Positions 1 to 5,231 of a stretch of 5,231 nt of DNA are shown piece after piece. This DNA is from Thermoflexales bacterium (GTDB lineage Bacteria > Chloroflexota > Anaerolineae > Fen-1058). Under the pieces are notes generated by a model, which had not been told where the DNA came from, did no database searches, and saw only the letters and a program-made list of their open reading frames with translations. Both the position numbers and the translations under genes were made by a program. The stretch lies in NCBI GenBank assembly GCA_030834835.1, contig JAUQXD010000552.1:1-5231 (forward strand). The letters are read 5' to 3'. Position 1 is the stretch's first letter, and each line of letters opens with the position of its first letter.

Positions 1-169
1 TGTAGCGCTCTTCGCCCGCGCCGACGAATGGCAGGAAGTCGTCGGGCTGCACGGTCAGTCCGCGCTCGGCAAACATCGCGATGGCGGCCTCATTGATCAG
101 CGGCTCGGAGTCGGCCAGCACACCGTCCATATCGAAGATGATTGCGCGAATGGTAGGTGAGTTGGGCAT
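1..169 (-). CDS. HAD-superfamily hydrolase (subfamily IA, phosphatase/beta-phosphoglucomutase-like), C-terminus beyond window
   Basis: The first 56 codons are present and the rest lies beyond the left edge. The N-terminus reads MPNSPTIRAIIFDMDGVLAD. Residues 13-17 (DMDGV) are HAD motif I, with Asp13 the expected phospho-accepting nucleophile and Asp15 the general acid/base. The following DSEPL and the start of a helical cap (about residues 24-56, with FVGAGEERY) fit cap-type C1 enzymes of subfamily IA. Such enzymes are Mg2+-dependent cytosolic phosphatases or phosphomutases acting on small sugar phosphates or similar metabolites; the substrate cannot be told here. The ATG at 169 is the only sensible start: motif I follows at once, the next in-frame Met (residue 14) is inside it, and the frame upstream has no ATG before a TAG. 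No Shine-Dalgarno is visible; a heptamer array touches the start codon, and the regulator stop lies 80 bp upstream. Family call is firm; substrate is unknown. Confidence 0.9.
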   Translation of the reverse strand, partial: MPNSPTIRAIIFDMDGVLADSEPLINEAAIAMFAERGLTVQPDDFLPFVGAGEERY

Positions 170-225
170 GATGAGTGACGAGTAATGAGTAACGAGTAAT
201 GCGTAATGCGTAATGCGTAATCGGT
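170..225. repeat. Tandem heptamer array touching the HAD gene start codon (8 units)
   Basis: On the plus strand the bases split without gaps into eight 7-nt units: gatgagt, gacgagt, aatgagt, aacgagt, aatgcgt three times, then aatcggt. The array starts at the base next to the HAD start codon, so the whole HAD leader is repeat. Read along the gene (minus strand) it is ATTACGC-type and free of stops; because 7 and 3 share no factor, every frame passes through the same seven codons (Ile-Thr-His-Tyr-Ala-Leu-Arg). The last eight bases before the ATG (CACTCATC) are the same as those before the regulator gene. Confidence 0.9.
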
Positions 226-288
226 TGATTCGCTATTCGCTGACTCGCTTTATCGCTGATTCGATGATTCAATCCGCTGACTCGCTGC
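226..288. repeat. Degenerate 7/8-nt repeat array spanning the regulator's 3' end
   Basis: The array continues with units tgattcg, ctattcg, ctgactcg, ctttatcg, ctgattcg and atgattca (226-271), followed by degenerate copies (ctgactcg again at 277-284). The period drifts between 7 and 8 nt. The regulator stop codon (250-252) lies inside the unit ctttatcg, so the last dozen codons of that gene (SQRIESSNQR and neighbours) and its stop are made of repeat. The period drift makes the outer boundary approximate. Confidence 0.7.
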
Positions 289-3200
289 TTCAATTTCTTC
301 CAACAAGCGTTTGCGACCGCTGCTCTCCGCGATCGATCGTGCCTCGGCCAGATGGGCGCGCGCCTCGTTAATCGGCAGCAGCGGCGCGAGCCACACGCGA
401 ATCTGCGCGGACAGATGCTTTAGGTTCAACGCTTCGGCACGGGCCAGTGCTGTGGACAGGCGATGAATCGCCAGCGCGTTTTCGCCGCGCTGCTGCGCCA
501 CCAGACCCAGATTCGCCATCAGGCCTGCCAACCGTTCGGGAATCGACAATCGTTCCGACATAGCCAGCGCTTCAGTGAAGTTCTTTTCCGCCGCATCGAC
601 GTCGCCACGCGCCAGCAGAATCTCGCCCAGCGTCGAGAGTAGATACGGCTGAAAGCCCAGGATGCCGTTATCGATGGCGAATTGCAGCCCGGCTTGCACA
701 TACTCGATGGCCGACGCATCCTCCATCAAATGCAAATGATACGCCAGGTTGTTGTAAGCCAGCACGCGAAACGGCAGCGTATCGGGTTCCGTCGTTTGCT
801 CGACGATCGCCAGTGTCTGCCGGTACTGTTCGACGGCGCGCGGCAGATCGCCCTGTTGCGCGGCGATGCTGCCCAACTCAAACGTCGCCTGGACCAATTG
901 GGTCGGCGACGGCCGATCGGCCTGGCGCAGCAATTGCTCGGCGGCTTGCAGATGCTGCGTCGCTTCGATCAAATCGGCACCCTCGATCGACAGCGCTGCG
1001 CCCCAGGTCAACTCCGCGCCGATCTGCTGATCGGGCAGGCCGTGATCGCGCACGCGCTGCATCAGTTCGATCACTTCAGCATAGCGCGCCTGACCCAGCA
1101 GCGCCTGAGCGAGTGACAATCGAATCTCGTGCGCTTCCGCGCTGTCCGGCGCGTGCAATCTCAACGCGGTTCGATAGGTTTCGGCCGCCCGATCGGTTTC
1201 CCCGGCGTTATTGTGCGCGCGGCCCAGCGCCGACAAGATTTCCGCGCGACGCGCGTCCGATAGATCAGCCTGCAGGGCCTGCTCGAAGAACTCGATCGCC
1301 TCACGCCACGCCGCAAAATTCAGCGCCAGTTCGCCGGCGCGCACGGCATATGGGGCGGCCCGCTGCACGTCGCCGCCCTCGATGAAGTGCCACGCGATCA
1401 GGCCGCTGATCGGATCGAGTTGCTGCTTGCCGTAGGTCGCTTCCATCGCTTCAGCCACGCGCCGGTGGAGCATGCGATGCCGCGGCTCGCCCACTTCGCG
1501 ATAGGCCACTTCCATCGTGAGCGTGTGATCGAATGCAAAATGCAGGCCGTCGCTGCCCTGGGCTTCGATGAGGCGCGCGCTGCGCAGTTCATCCAGCGCA
1601 TCCAATGCAGCCTGATCGGATAAGCCCGCCGCCCGCGCCACGACTTCGAACTCAAACACGCGCCCGGCCGCCACACCCGCATCCAGCACGCGGCGGGCGG
1701 CATCACTCAAGCGCGCCAGCCGCGACTCGATCAATGCGTAGATGTTGGGCGGCACAATCGGGGCGGTGGACAAAGCGCTGAGGTTGAGTGTGCCATCGGG
1801 TTGCAGCAGATCGTGGGTGCGCGCGTGCTGAATCAATTCGCTGAGAATATAGGGGTTGCCTTCACTTTGCCGCGTCAGCCAATCGGCCAACGGAAACGCA
1901 AACGCGGGGCTTAGCTGGCGGGCCAGCATCGTCGTCTCGTCGGCTGAGAGTCGATCGAGCGGGATGCGCCTGACCCGCTGCTCGCGCGTCAGCGTTTGCA
2001 ACAAGGCAGCGGCGGGCGTACGCGGCGCGATCGGGCGCAGCGTGGCGACAAAAGCCGTGGCTTGATCGGGTGCGGTGCTGCGCGCCAGATACCCCAGCAG
2101 TGCCAGCGTGGCCGCATCGGCCCATTGCAGATCATCAAACAGCAGCGCAATCGGCTGCGTGCGCGCCAACGCGATCAAGAACTGGCGCAGCCCTTCCCAC
2201 AAACGCGACTCATCGACGGCGGTCGAAGCCGTCGCAGACGCCGCATCCGATAACTCCGGCACCAGGCGAGCCACTTCTTTGCGCCACACGTCGGCCAGTT
2301 GCAGCCGCGATCGACACGCGGGCCAATCGGGTTGCGCCAGCAGGCCGCGCAGCGCTTCGATGATGGGGTGATAGGGCAGCGCATGTTCCAATTCACGCGC
2401 GGCCGCGATCAGGAGCAAGCGATTGTCGGCGCGCAGAAATTCGGCGGCCAGGCGCGTCTTGCCGATGCCAGGCTCGCCTTCAATCACGGCCAACTGCCGC
2501 GCCGCCACGGCCTCACGCAGCGCCTGCCATTCACGCTCGCGGCCGATGAAAGGCAGCGCTTCGCTCGTGACGATTGACGATTGACGATTGACGATTGACG
2601 GTTGACGCTGACTGATCCCTAATCCCTGATCCCTGATCCCCTGATCACTCACAATCTCATCATACAGTGCGCGCGTCTCGGCCATCGGCGGCACGCCCAG
2701 CTCTTCGTCGAGCAATTTGCGCAGCGATTCATAACGGCGGATGGCGCCTGCGCGATCACCGGCGAGGTAGTGCAAACGTAAGGCGGTGCGCTGTAAATCT
2801 TCTTGCAGCCGATCGAACTTCAACGCCCGATCGAGCGTGTCCAGCGCGGCCGCATATTCGCCCTGATCTTCGTGTTGTTTCGATAAGGCCACATAGCCGC
2901 GCACCGCCAGCCGTCGATAGTGCTCCTGCTGTCCGCTGGTCCAATCATCGAAATCAGCTGAATCGCTTAACGTGAAGTCTGTGAGGAAATCGCCGCGATA
3001 GAGTTGGAGAGTAGAAGATAGAAGTTGGAAGTTGGAAGTTGGAGTGGTCAGACTCGCTTCGAAGGCGCGCACATCCACATTAACGTCAGCTGCTATCGCC
3101 AGCGCAGCCTCATCGACGACGAGGGCGCTGCCCAGCGCTTTGCGCAGGCCGTGCAGCGTCGTGCGCAAGACCTGCTGCGCCGACACACGATCCTGATCCG

Positions 3201-3351
3201 GCCAGAAAAACGTGAGCAAGTGTTCGCGCGTCACGGGCTTGTCGTGCGCGGCCAGATAATACAGCAGGGCGCGGCTCTTCTTGCGCGTGATGGTCAGTGG
3301 TTGATCGTCAACCAGAATCTGGGGTGTGCCGAGCAGGTTGATGGAGAGCAT
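250..3351 (-). CDS. Large transcriptional regulator: winged helix + BTAD + STAND/AAA_16 ATPase + TPR (SARP/LAL-like)
   Basis: This 1033-aa cytosolic protein probably senses a signal and activates transcription. In order: an OmpR-like winged helix, residues 1-95 (LLGTPQILV; TRKKSRALLYYLA; LRTTLHGLRKALG); a BTAD helical domain, about 92-234 (YRGDFL, GDRAGAIRRYESL); a low-complexity linker, 238-261; an ATPase opening with FIGRERE, with Walker A GEPGIGKT at 292-299 (Lys298), Walker B IALLFDDLQWAD at 401-412 and the SEGNPY motif near 496-501; a helical region; then TPR-like repeats from about 680 to the end. No C-terminal LuxR helix-turn-helix is seen, so DNA binding should lie in the N-terminal winged helix. 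The family is the SARP/AfsR-like and MalT/LAL-related regulators; target and ligand are unknown. The frame stays open upstream to an ATG at 3432, but those 27 residues are translated heptamer repeat, and family members usually begin like MLSINLLG, so the ATG at 3351 is chosen. It has no Shine-Dalgarno. Two repeat arrays lie in the coding region and a third forms the C-terminal tail. Confidence 0.9.
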   Translation of the reverse strand: MLSINLLGTPQILVDDQPLTITRKKSRALLYYLAAHDKPVTREHLLTFFWPDQDRVSAQQVLRTTLHGLRKALGSALVVDEAALAIAADVNVDVRAFEASLTTPTSNFQLLSSTLQLYRGDFLTDFTLSDSADFDDWTSGQQEHYRRLAVRGYVALSKQHEDQGEYAAALDTLDRALKFDRLQEDLQRTALRLHYLAGDRAGAIRRYESLRKLLDEELGVPPMAETRALYDEIVSDQGIRDQGLGISQRQPSIVNRQSSIVTSEALPFIGREREWQALREAVAARQLAVIEGEPGIGKTRLAAEFLRADNRLLLIAAARELEHALPYHPIIEALRGLLAQPDWPACRSRLQLADVWRKEVARLVPELSDAASATASTAVDESRLWEGLRQFLIALARTQPIALLFDDLQWADAATLALLGYLARSTAPDQATAFVATLRPIAPRTPAAALLQTLTREQRVRRIPLDRLSADETTMLARQLSPAFAFPLADWLTRQSEGNPYILSELIQHARTHDLLQPDGTLNLSALSTAPIVPPNIYALIESRLARLSDAARRVLDAGVAAGRVFEFEVVARAAGLSDQAALDALDELRSARLIEAQGSDGLHFAFDHTLTMEVAYREVGEPRHRMLHRRVAEAMEATYGKQQLDPISGLIAWHFIEGGDVQRAAPYAVRAGELALNFAAWREAIEFFEQALQADLSDARRAEILSALGRAHNNAGETDRAAETYRTALRLHAPDSAEAHEIRLSLAQALLGQARYAEVIELMQRVRDHGLPDQQIGAELTWGAALSIEGADLIEATQHLQAAEQLLRQADRPSPTQLVQATFELGSIAAQQGDLPRAVEQYRQTLAIVEQTTEPDTLPFRVLAYNNLAYHLHLMEDASAIEYVQAGLQFAIDNGILGFQPYLLSTLGEILLARGDVDAAEKNFTEALAMSERLSIPERLAGLMANLGLVAQQRGENALAIHRLSTALARAEALNLKHLSAQIRVWLAPLLPINEARAHLAEARSIAESSGRKRLLEEIEAASQRIESSNQR
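2571..2640. repeat. Double heptamer array inside the regulator gene (BTAD-ATPase linker)
   Basis: Ten 7-nt units lie end to end on the plus strand: cgattga four times (2571-2598), cggttga, cgctgac, then tgatccc, taatccc, tgatccc, tgatccc (2613-2640). Two different unit sequences therefore abut in one phase. On the coding strand they give about residues 238-261, including the 7-residue repeat QRQPSIV/NRQSSIV and the stretch GIRDQGLGIS. The array falls exactly between the end of BTAD and the FIGRERE start of the ATPase domain, where a loose linker is expected. Both units are stop-free in all three frames in the coding orientation. Confidence 0.92.
3001..3042. repeat. Six-unit heptamer array inside the regulator gene (BTAD loop)
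   Basis: On the plus strand: gagttgg, agagtag, aagatag, then aagttgg three times, 42 nt in all. This is six 7-nt units and exactly 14 codons, so the frame is kept. It encodes residues 104-117, two related 7-residue blocks PTSNFQL and LSSTLQL. The place is the loop before the conserved YRGDFL of the BTAD domain, which varies in length in this family. The first three units on the coding strand are identical (CCAACTT). Confidence 0.92.
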
Positions 3352-3454
3352 GATGAGTGAGAAGTGACGAGTGACGAGTAATGCGTACTCCGTAAAGCGT
3401 ACTGCGTAATTCATGAGTCGCGCATCACGCATTACGCATTACGACTTACGCAGT
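3352..3454. repeat. Heptamer array with an orientation switch between regulator and hydrolase genes
   Basis: From the base next to the regulator start codon, the plus strand reads gatgagt, gagaagt, gacgagt, gacgagt, aatgcgt, actccgt, aaagcgt, actgcgt (3352-3407). After a short centre (aattcatgagtc, 3408-3419) the units reappear as reverse complements: gcgcatc, acgcatt, acgcatt, acgactt, acgcagt (3420-3454). The hydrolase stop codon TAA (3441-3439) and its last codons lie inside this reversed half. The first unit and the phase to the ATG match the array before the HAD gene. Confidence 0.9.
3401..3454 (-). other. Inverted repeats / possible hairpin at the 3' end of the hydrolase gene
   Basis: Two nested pairings come from the head-to-head repeat halves. 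Bases 3403-3410 (tgcgtaat) pair with 3431-3438 (attacgca) around a 20-nt loop, and 3401-3409 (actgcgtaa) pair with 3446-3454 (ttacgcagt). The first stem begins right after the hydrolase stop codon. No U-run follows on the transcript, so this is not a standard Rho-independent terminator. It may stall polymerase or protect the 3' end, or may be only a by-product of the repeat layout. Confidence 0.45.
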
Positions 3455-4296
3455 GCAAAACCCTCGATTGCCTGTGCTAACTCCGCCGGCCTTTGCAGCG
3501 GAATGTCGTGGATCGTGTCGTTCAGCCAGATCGTTCGCGATTGACTCAGACGTTGCTCGGCTCGCGCGATGTTGCGGCGTTTGTTTTCGAGCATGCTTTG
3601 CGCGCGCGCATCATGCGGCGGCGGCGCGACAGCAGGCACCATCAACACCGGGCACTGGATGCGCGCCCACAACTCCGACGGGTGGTGGTCATACAGGGCG
3701 CGCACCACCTGCATGTGATTGCTCTTCTTCAAGCGGGGCACGATGGCGCCATCGGCGCGAATTTCAAAGTTCTGCATCGTAACCGCTTCGGCCTCCGGCG
3801 TCCATGCCGCGCCCAGCCACAGCCGCAGATTAGCGCGAAACTCCTCGACGGGCATGCCGATCAGATCAGGCGGCTCCAACATCTTCTCGGCGGTGGGCCA
3901 ATCGACGTGATCGGGAATTTGTAAGAAGCCGCCGTCGACGAGCACGAGGCCGTTGACGCGCGAAGGTCGATCGACCGCGTACTGCACGGCCACGTTGCCG
4001 CCCCACGAATGACCGATCAATATCGCGCGCTCGATCTCCAGCGTCATCAGGAGTTGATCAAGATCGTGCGTAACTGAAGCGAAGTCGTAGCCCGTGTCCG
4101 GTTTATCGCTCAGGCCATGTCCCCGCTGATCGATCGCGATGACGCGGAACTCATCCGTCAACAGCGGCGCGACCAGATCCCAGATGTGCGCTTGCGACGC
4201 CAGCCCGTGCAACAGCACGATCCATTCGCCGCGCCCGCCCCAGTCGATCGTGTGAAACTTCAACCCCTTCGCCTGTATGAATCTCTCTTCTGCCAC
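3439..4296 (-). CDS. Alpha/beta-fold hydrolase, substrate unknown
   Basis: This 285-aa protein has the usual length of a single-domain alpha/beta hydrolase and no signal peptide, so it is likely cytosolic. Visible landmarks are the oxyanion-side HGLASQAHIWD at 30-40, DQRGHGLSDKP at 56-66, and the nucleophile elbow GHSWGG at 95-100 with Ser97. The putative catalytic His263 lies in IHDIPLQRP. The cap between strands 6 and 7 spans about 124-205. The acid is unclear: after strand 7 (CPVLMV, 215-220) the usual Gly-x-x-Asp is replaced by PAVAPPPHDA, leaving Asp229 or, after strand 6, Asp121 as candidates. The family includes esterases, C-C bond hydrolases, epoxide hydrolases and lactonases; nothing here selects one. 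The start is GTG at 4296, supported by a GGGAGGG Shine-Dalgarno six bases upstream. The last residues (ALRKS) and the TAA stop are inside a heptamer array. It lies 77 bp after the peptidase gene and 87 bp before the regulator gene. Confidence 0.92.
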   Translation of the reverse strand: MAEERFIQAKGLKFHTIDWGGRGEWIVLLHGLASQAHIWDLVAPLLTDEFRVIAIDQRGHGLSDKPDTGYDFASVTHDLDQLLMTLEIERAILIGHSWGGNVAVQYAVDRPSRVNGLVLVDGGFLQIPDHVDWPTAEKMLEPPDLIGMPVEEFRANLRLWLGAAWTPEAEAVTMQNFEIRADGAIVPRLKKSNHMQVVRALYDHHPSELWARIQCPVLMVPAVAPPPHDARAQSMLENKRRNIARAEQRLSQSRTIWLNDTIHDIPLQRPAELAQAIEGFALRKS

Positions 4297-4302
4297 TACG
4301 AT

Positions 4303-4309
4303 CCCTCCC
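4303..4309 (-). promoter_or_regulatory. Ribosome binding site of the alpha/beta hydrolase
   Basis: On the minus strand GGGAGGG lies six bases before the GTG at 4296 and supports that non-ATG start. It is the only clear Shine-Dalgarno in the window: the regulator and HAD genes have repeat in that position instead, and the peptidase start is outside the window. Confidence 0.75.
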
Positions 4310-4373
4310 GATCGCCCATCGACCGATTACCGGTTGACCGCTTACCAATCAACTCATCTACCAATTTACCAAC
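4310..4373. repeat. Degenerate 7/8-nt repeats between hydrolase and peptidase genes
   Basis: The plus strand reads as decayed units around ACC: gaccgat, taccggt, tgaccgct, taccaat, then tctaccaa and tttaccaa up to the peptidase stop. Copies are less exact than in the other spacers and alternate between 7 and 8 nt. The array ends before the hydrolase ribosome binding site, so unlike the other two it does not replace the translation signal. Confidence 0.6.
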
Positions 4374-5231
4374 CTACTCCCTCTCATCCAACACTTCCAT
4401 CATCCCCATCGCAAACCGCGCGGCCTTCTCCAACCCGATCGGGTTGATGTTATCCAGCGTGTCCGAGCGTTGATGCCAGTTCGCCAACCAGCCCTCGGCA
4501 TCGACGCCGGCCAGGCACAGCCCGCGAAAACCCCGGCTGCGCAGCGCGCCCACTTCATCGACGATGGTCATGGCCTGCCCGTTGACGCGCAGTTCGGGAT
4601 ATTGCCGGCTGGTCTCGAAGGCCAGTTCCAGCGAAGCCCGATCGGCGCCGTAAGGCGTCAGGTACGACACGCCGTGATCCAGAATGTACACGATGTCGCG
4701 CGCGCCCACCATCTCGAAATCGATGAACCATGCATCGCGCAATTGTTCGCCGTAGACATCCAACAAGTGATGCAGGCCCAACCCGCCCACTTCCTCCGCG
4801 CCGGTGAAGGCCAGCCACACTTCGGTGTGCTTCAACGGCTGTTGCTTCAGGCGCGCGCCCAGCCCCAGCAGACAGGCCACCGCGCTGGCGTTGTCGTTCG
4901 CGCCGTCGATGTAGGGGCCGCGCTCGTCCAACAACAGCAGCGGGATAAACGACAGCAAACTCAGCACGGTCAGGCGCTGCGTCAGGCGCGCTTTCTTGCG
5001 GCCATTCAACGCCCGACTGAGCAGCGCCAGCCCGTTGATCAATGGCACGAGCGTTCCCGCAGACAGCAGCATGGTCAGCCAGCGTTTGACCGGCTTTGAA
5101 AATGTCGTGCGAGCCTTGTTGGTATCCGTGTGGCCGATCAGCACCACGCGCTGTTTCACCTTTTCCCGCGGGGGCACGCGCACCAGCACATCCGCCGAAG
5201 GGCGAGTGGGCTGCCAGAACGATAGCCACTG
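4374..5231 (-). CDS. M28-family Zn peptidase with inserted membrane helices, N-terminus beyond window
   Basis: The visible 285 residues are open to the right edge; the true start is outside, and an internal GTG at 5189 is unlikely to be it because the coding frame continues upstream. The sequence follows the M28 (aminopeptidase Y/S type) order of metal ligands, counted from the edge: His34 and Asp36 in LIGHTDT, Asp113 in DGANDNAS, Glu146-Glu147 in FTGAEEVG (general base and metal ligand), the region FIDFEMVG (170-176), and His253 in NWHQRSDTLDNI. At the fifth ligand position, where the family normally has Asp, Glu173 is found. Between the first His and the DGANDN motif lie two hydrophobic stretches (about 52-71 and 87-101) joined by a basic loop (NGRKKAR), best read as two membrane helices, so this is probably a membrane-bound exopeptidase. 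Substrate and side of the membrane are not evident. It comes first of the four genes in transcription order. Confidence 0.9.
   Translation of the reverse strand, partial: QWLSFWQPTRPSADVLVRVPPREKVKQRVVLIGHTDTNKARTTFSKPVKRWLTMLLSAGTLVPLINGLALLSRALNGRKKARLTQRLTVLSLLSFIPLLLLDERGPYIDGANDNASAVACLLGLGARLKQQPLKHTEVWLAFTGAEEVGGLGLHHLLDVYGEQLRDAWFIDFEMVGARDIVYILDHGVSYLTPYGADRASLELAFETSRQYPELRVNGQAMTIVDEVGALRSRGFRGLCLAGVDAEGWLANWHQRSDTLDNINPIGLEKAARFAMGMMEVLDERE

Noticed and set aside
170..225. CRISPR array or iteron-type origin
   Set aside because: The units are 7 nt without spacers of any kind, no cas gene or replication initiator is present, and similar arrays also lie within coding sequence.
682..1385. 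Overlapping plus-strand open frames (144 and 190 codons) opposite the regulator's TPR region
   Set aside because: Both are antisense to a well-supported TPR coding region, have Arg/Pro/Ala-rich composition typical of shadow frames, and show no motif.
329..1420. Frequent GATCG/CGATCG words (for example near 332, 985, 1292 and 1397) as a HIP1-like genome signature
   Set aside because: They look frequent by eye, but without counts against a composition model they cannot be separated from high-GC codon use.
2205..2250. Ala/Ser/Thr-rich stretch SDAASATASTAVDES in the ATPase domain as another repeat insert
   Set aside because: The nucleotide sequence shows no 7- or 8-nt period; it looks like an ordinary variable loop.
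3352..3432. Upstream start (3432 or 3414) for the regulator
   Set aside because: The extra residues are pure translated repeat, while MLSINLLG at 3351 matches the usual beginning of winged-helix/BTAD proteins.
3403..3438. Rho-independent terminator after the hydrolase gene
   Set aside because: A stem is possible, but the loop is 20 nt, the stem is not GC-rich and no run of T follows on the minus strand.
3493..3924. Plus-strand open frame of 143 codons opposite the alpha/beta hydrolase
   Set aside because: Reverse reading of a gene with catalytic motifs intact; no domain and no ribosome binding site seen.
4470..5099. Long plus-strand open frame (209 codons) opposite the peptidase gene
   Set aside because: It is antisense to a gene with clear M28 motifs, is rich in Gln, Ala and Arg as expected from high-GC reverse reading, and has no recognisable domain.

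Overview
The window carries four genes, all on the minus strand, packed head to tail with spacers of only 77-87 bp. GC content is high. The gene set suggests a Chloroflexota (Anaerolineae or Chloroflexia-like) bacterium: a very large winged-helix/BTAD/AAA/TPR regulator, an M28 peptidase with membrane helices inserted in its catalytic domain, and period-7 repeats between genes. This is inference from gene style, not from a marker gene, and other high-GC environmental bacteria remain possible.

Read in the direction of transcription (high to low coordinates), the order is: (1) an M28-family metallopeptidase lacking its N-terminus at the window edge (5231-4374); (2) a 285-aa alpha/beta hydrolase with a GTG start and a strong Shine-Dalgarno (4296-3439); (3) a 1033-aa transcriptional regulator with a winged-helix + BTAD head, a STAND/AAA_16-type ATPase and a C-terminal TPR superhelix (3351-250); (4) the first 56 codons of a HAD-superfamily hydrolase running off the left edge (169-1). 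No rRNA, tRNA, transposase, CRISPR array or convincing Rho-independent terminator was seen. No stretch above 100 bp lacks a gene. The genes could be read as one transcript, but nothing ties the three enzymes to one pathway, and the regulator's target is unknown.

The striking part is the repeats. All three spacers consist largely of short tandem units with a 7-nt (sometimes 8-nt) period. Two more arrays of the same period sit inside the regulator's coding sequence: one in a loop of the BTAD domain (3001-3042) and one in the linker between BTAD and ATPase (2571-2640). The unit sequence differs between arrays (AATGCGT, CGATTGA, TGATCCC, AAGTTGG and others), while the 7-nt step is kept. In two spacers the array runs right up to the start codon in the same phase, leaving HAD and regulator genes with the same CACTCATC leader and no Shine-Dalgarno. 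The regulator's C-terminus and the hydrolase's last codons and stop are also made of repeat sequence. Because 7 is not a multiple of 3, slippage by one unit in the coding arrays would frameshift the regulator, so phase variation is a concrete, testable idea.
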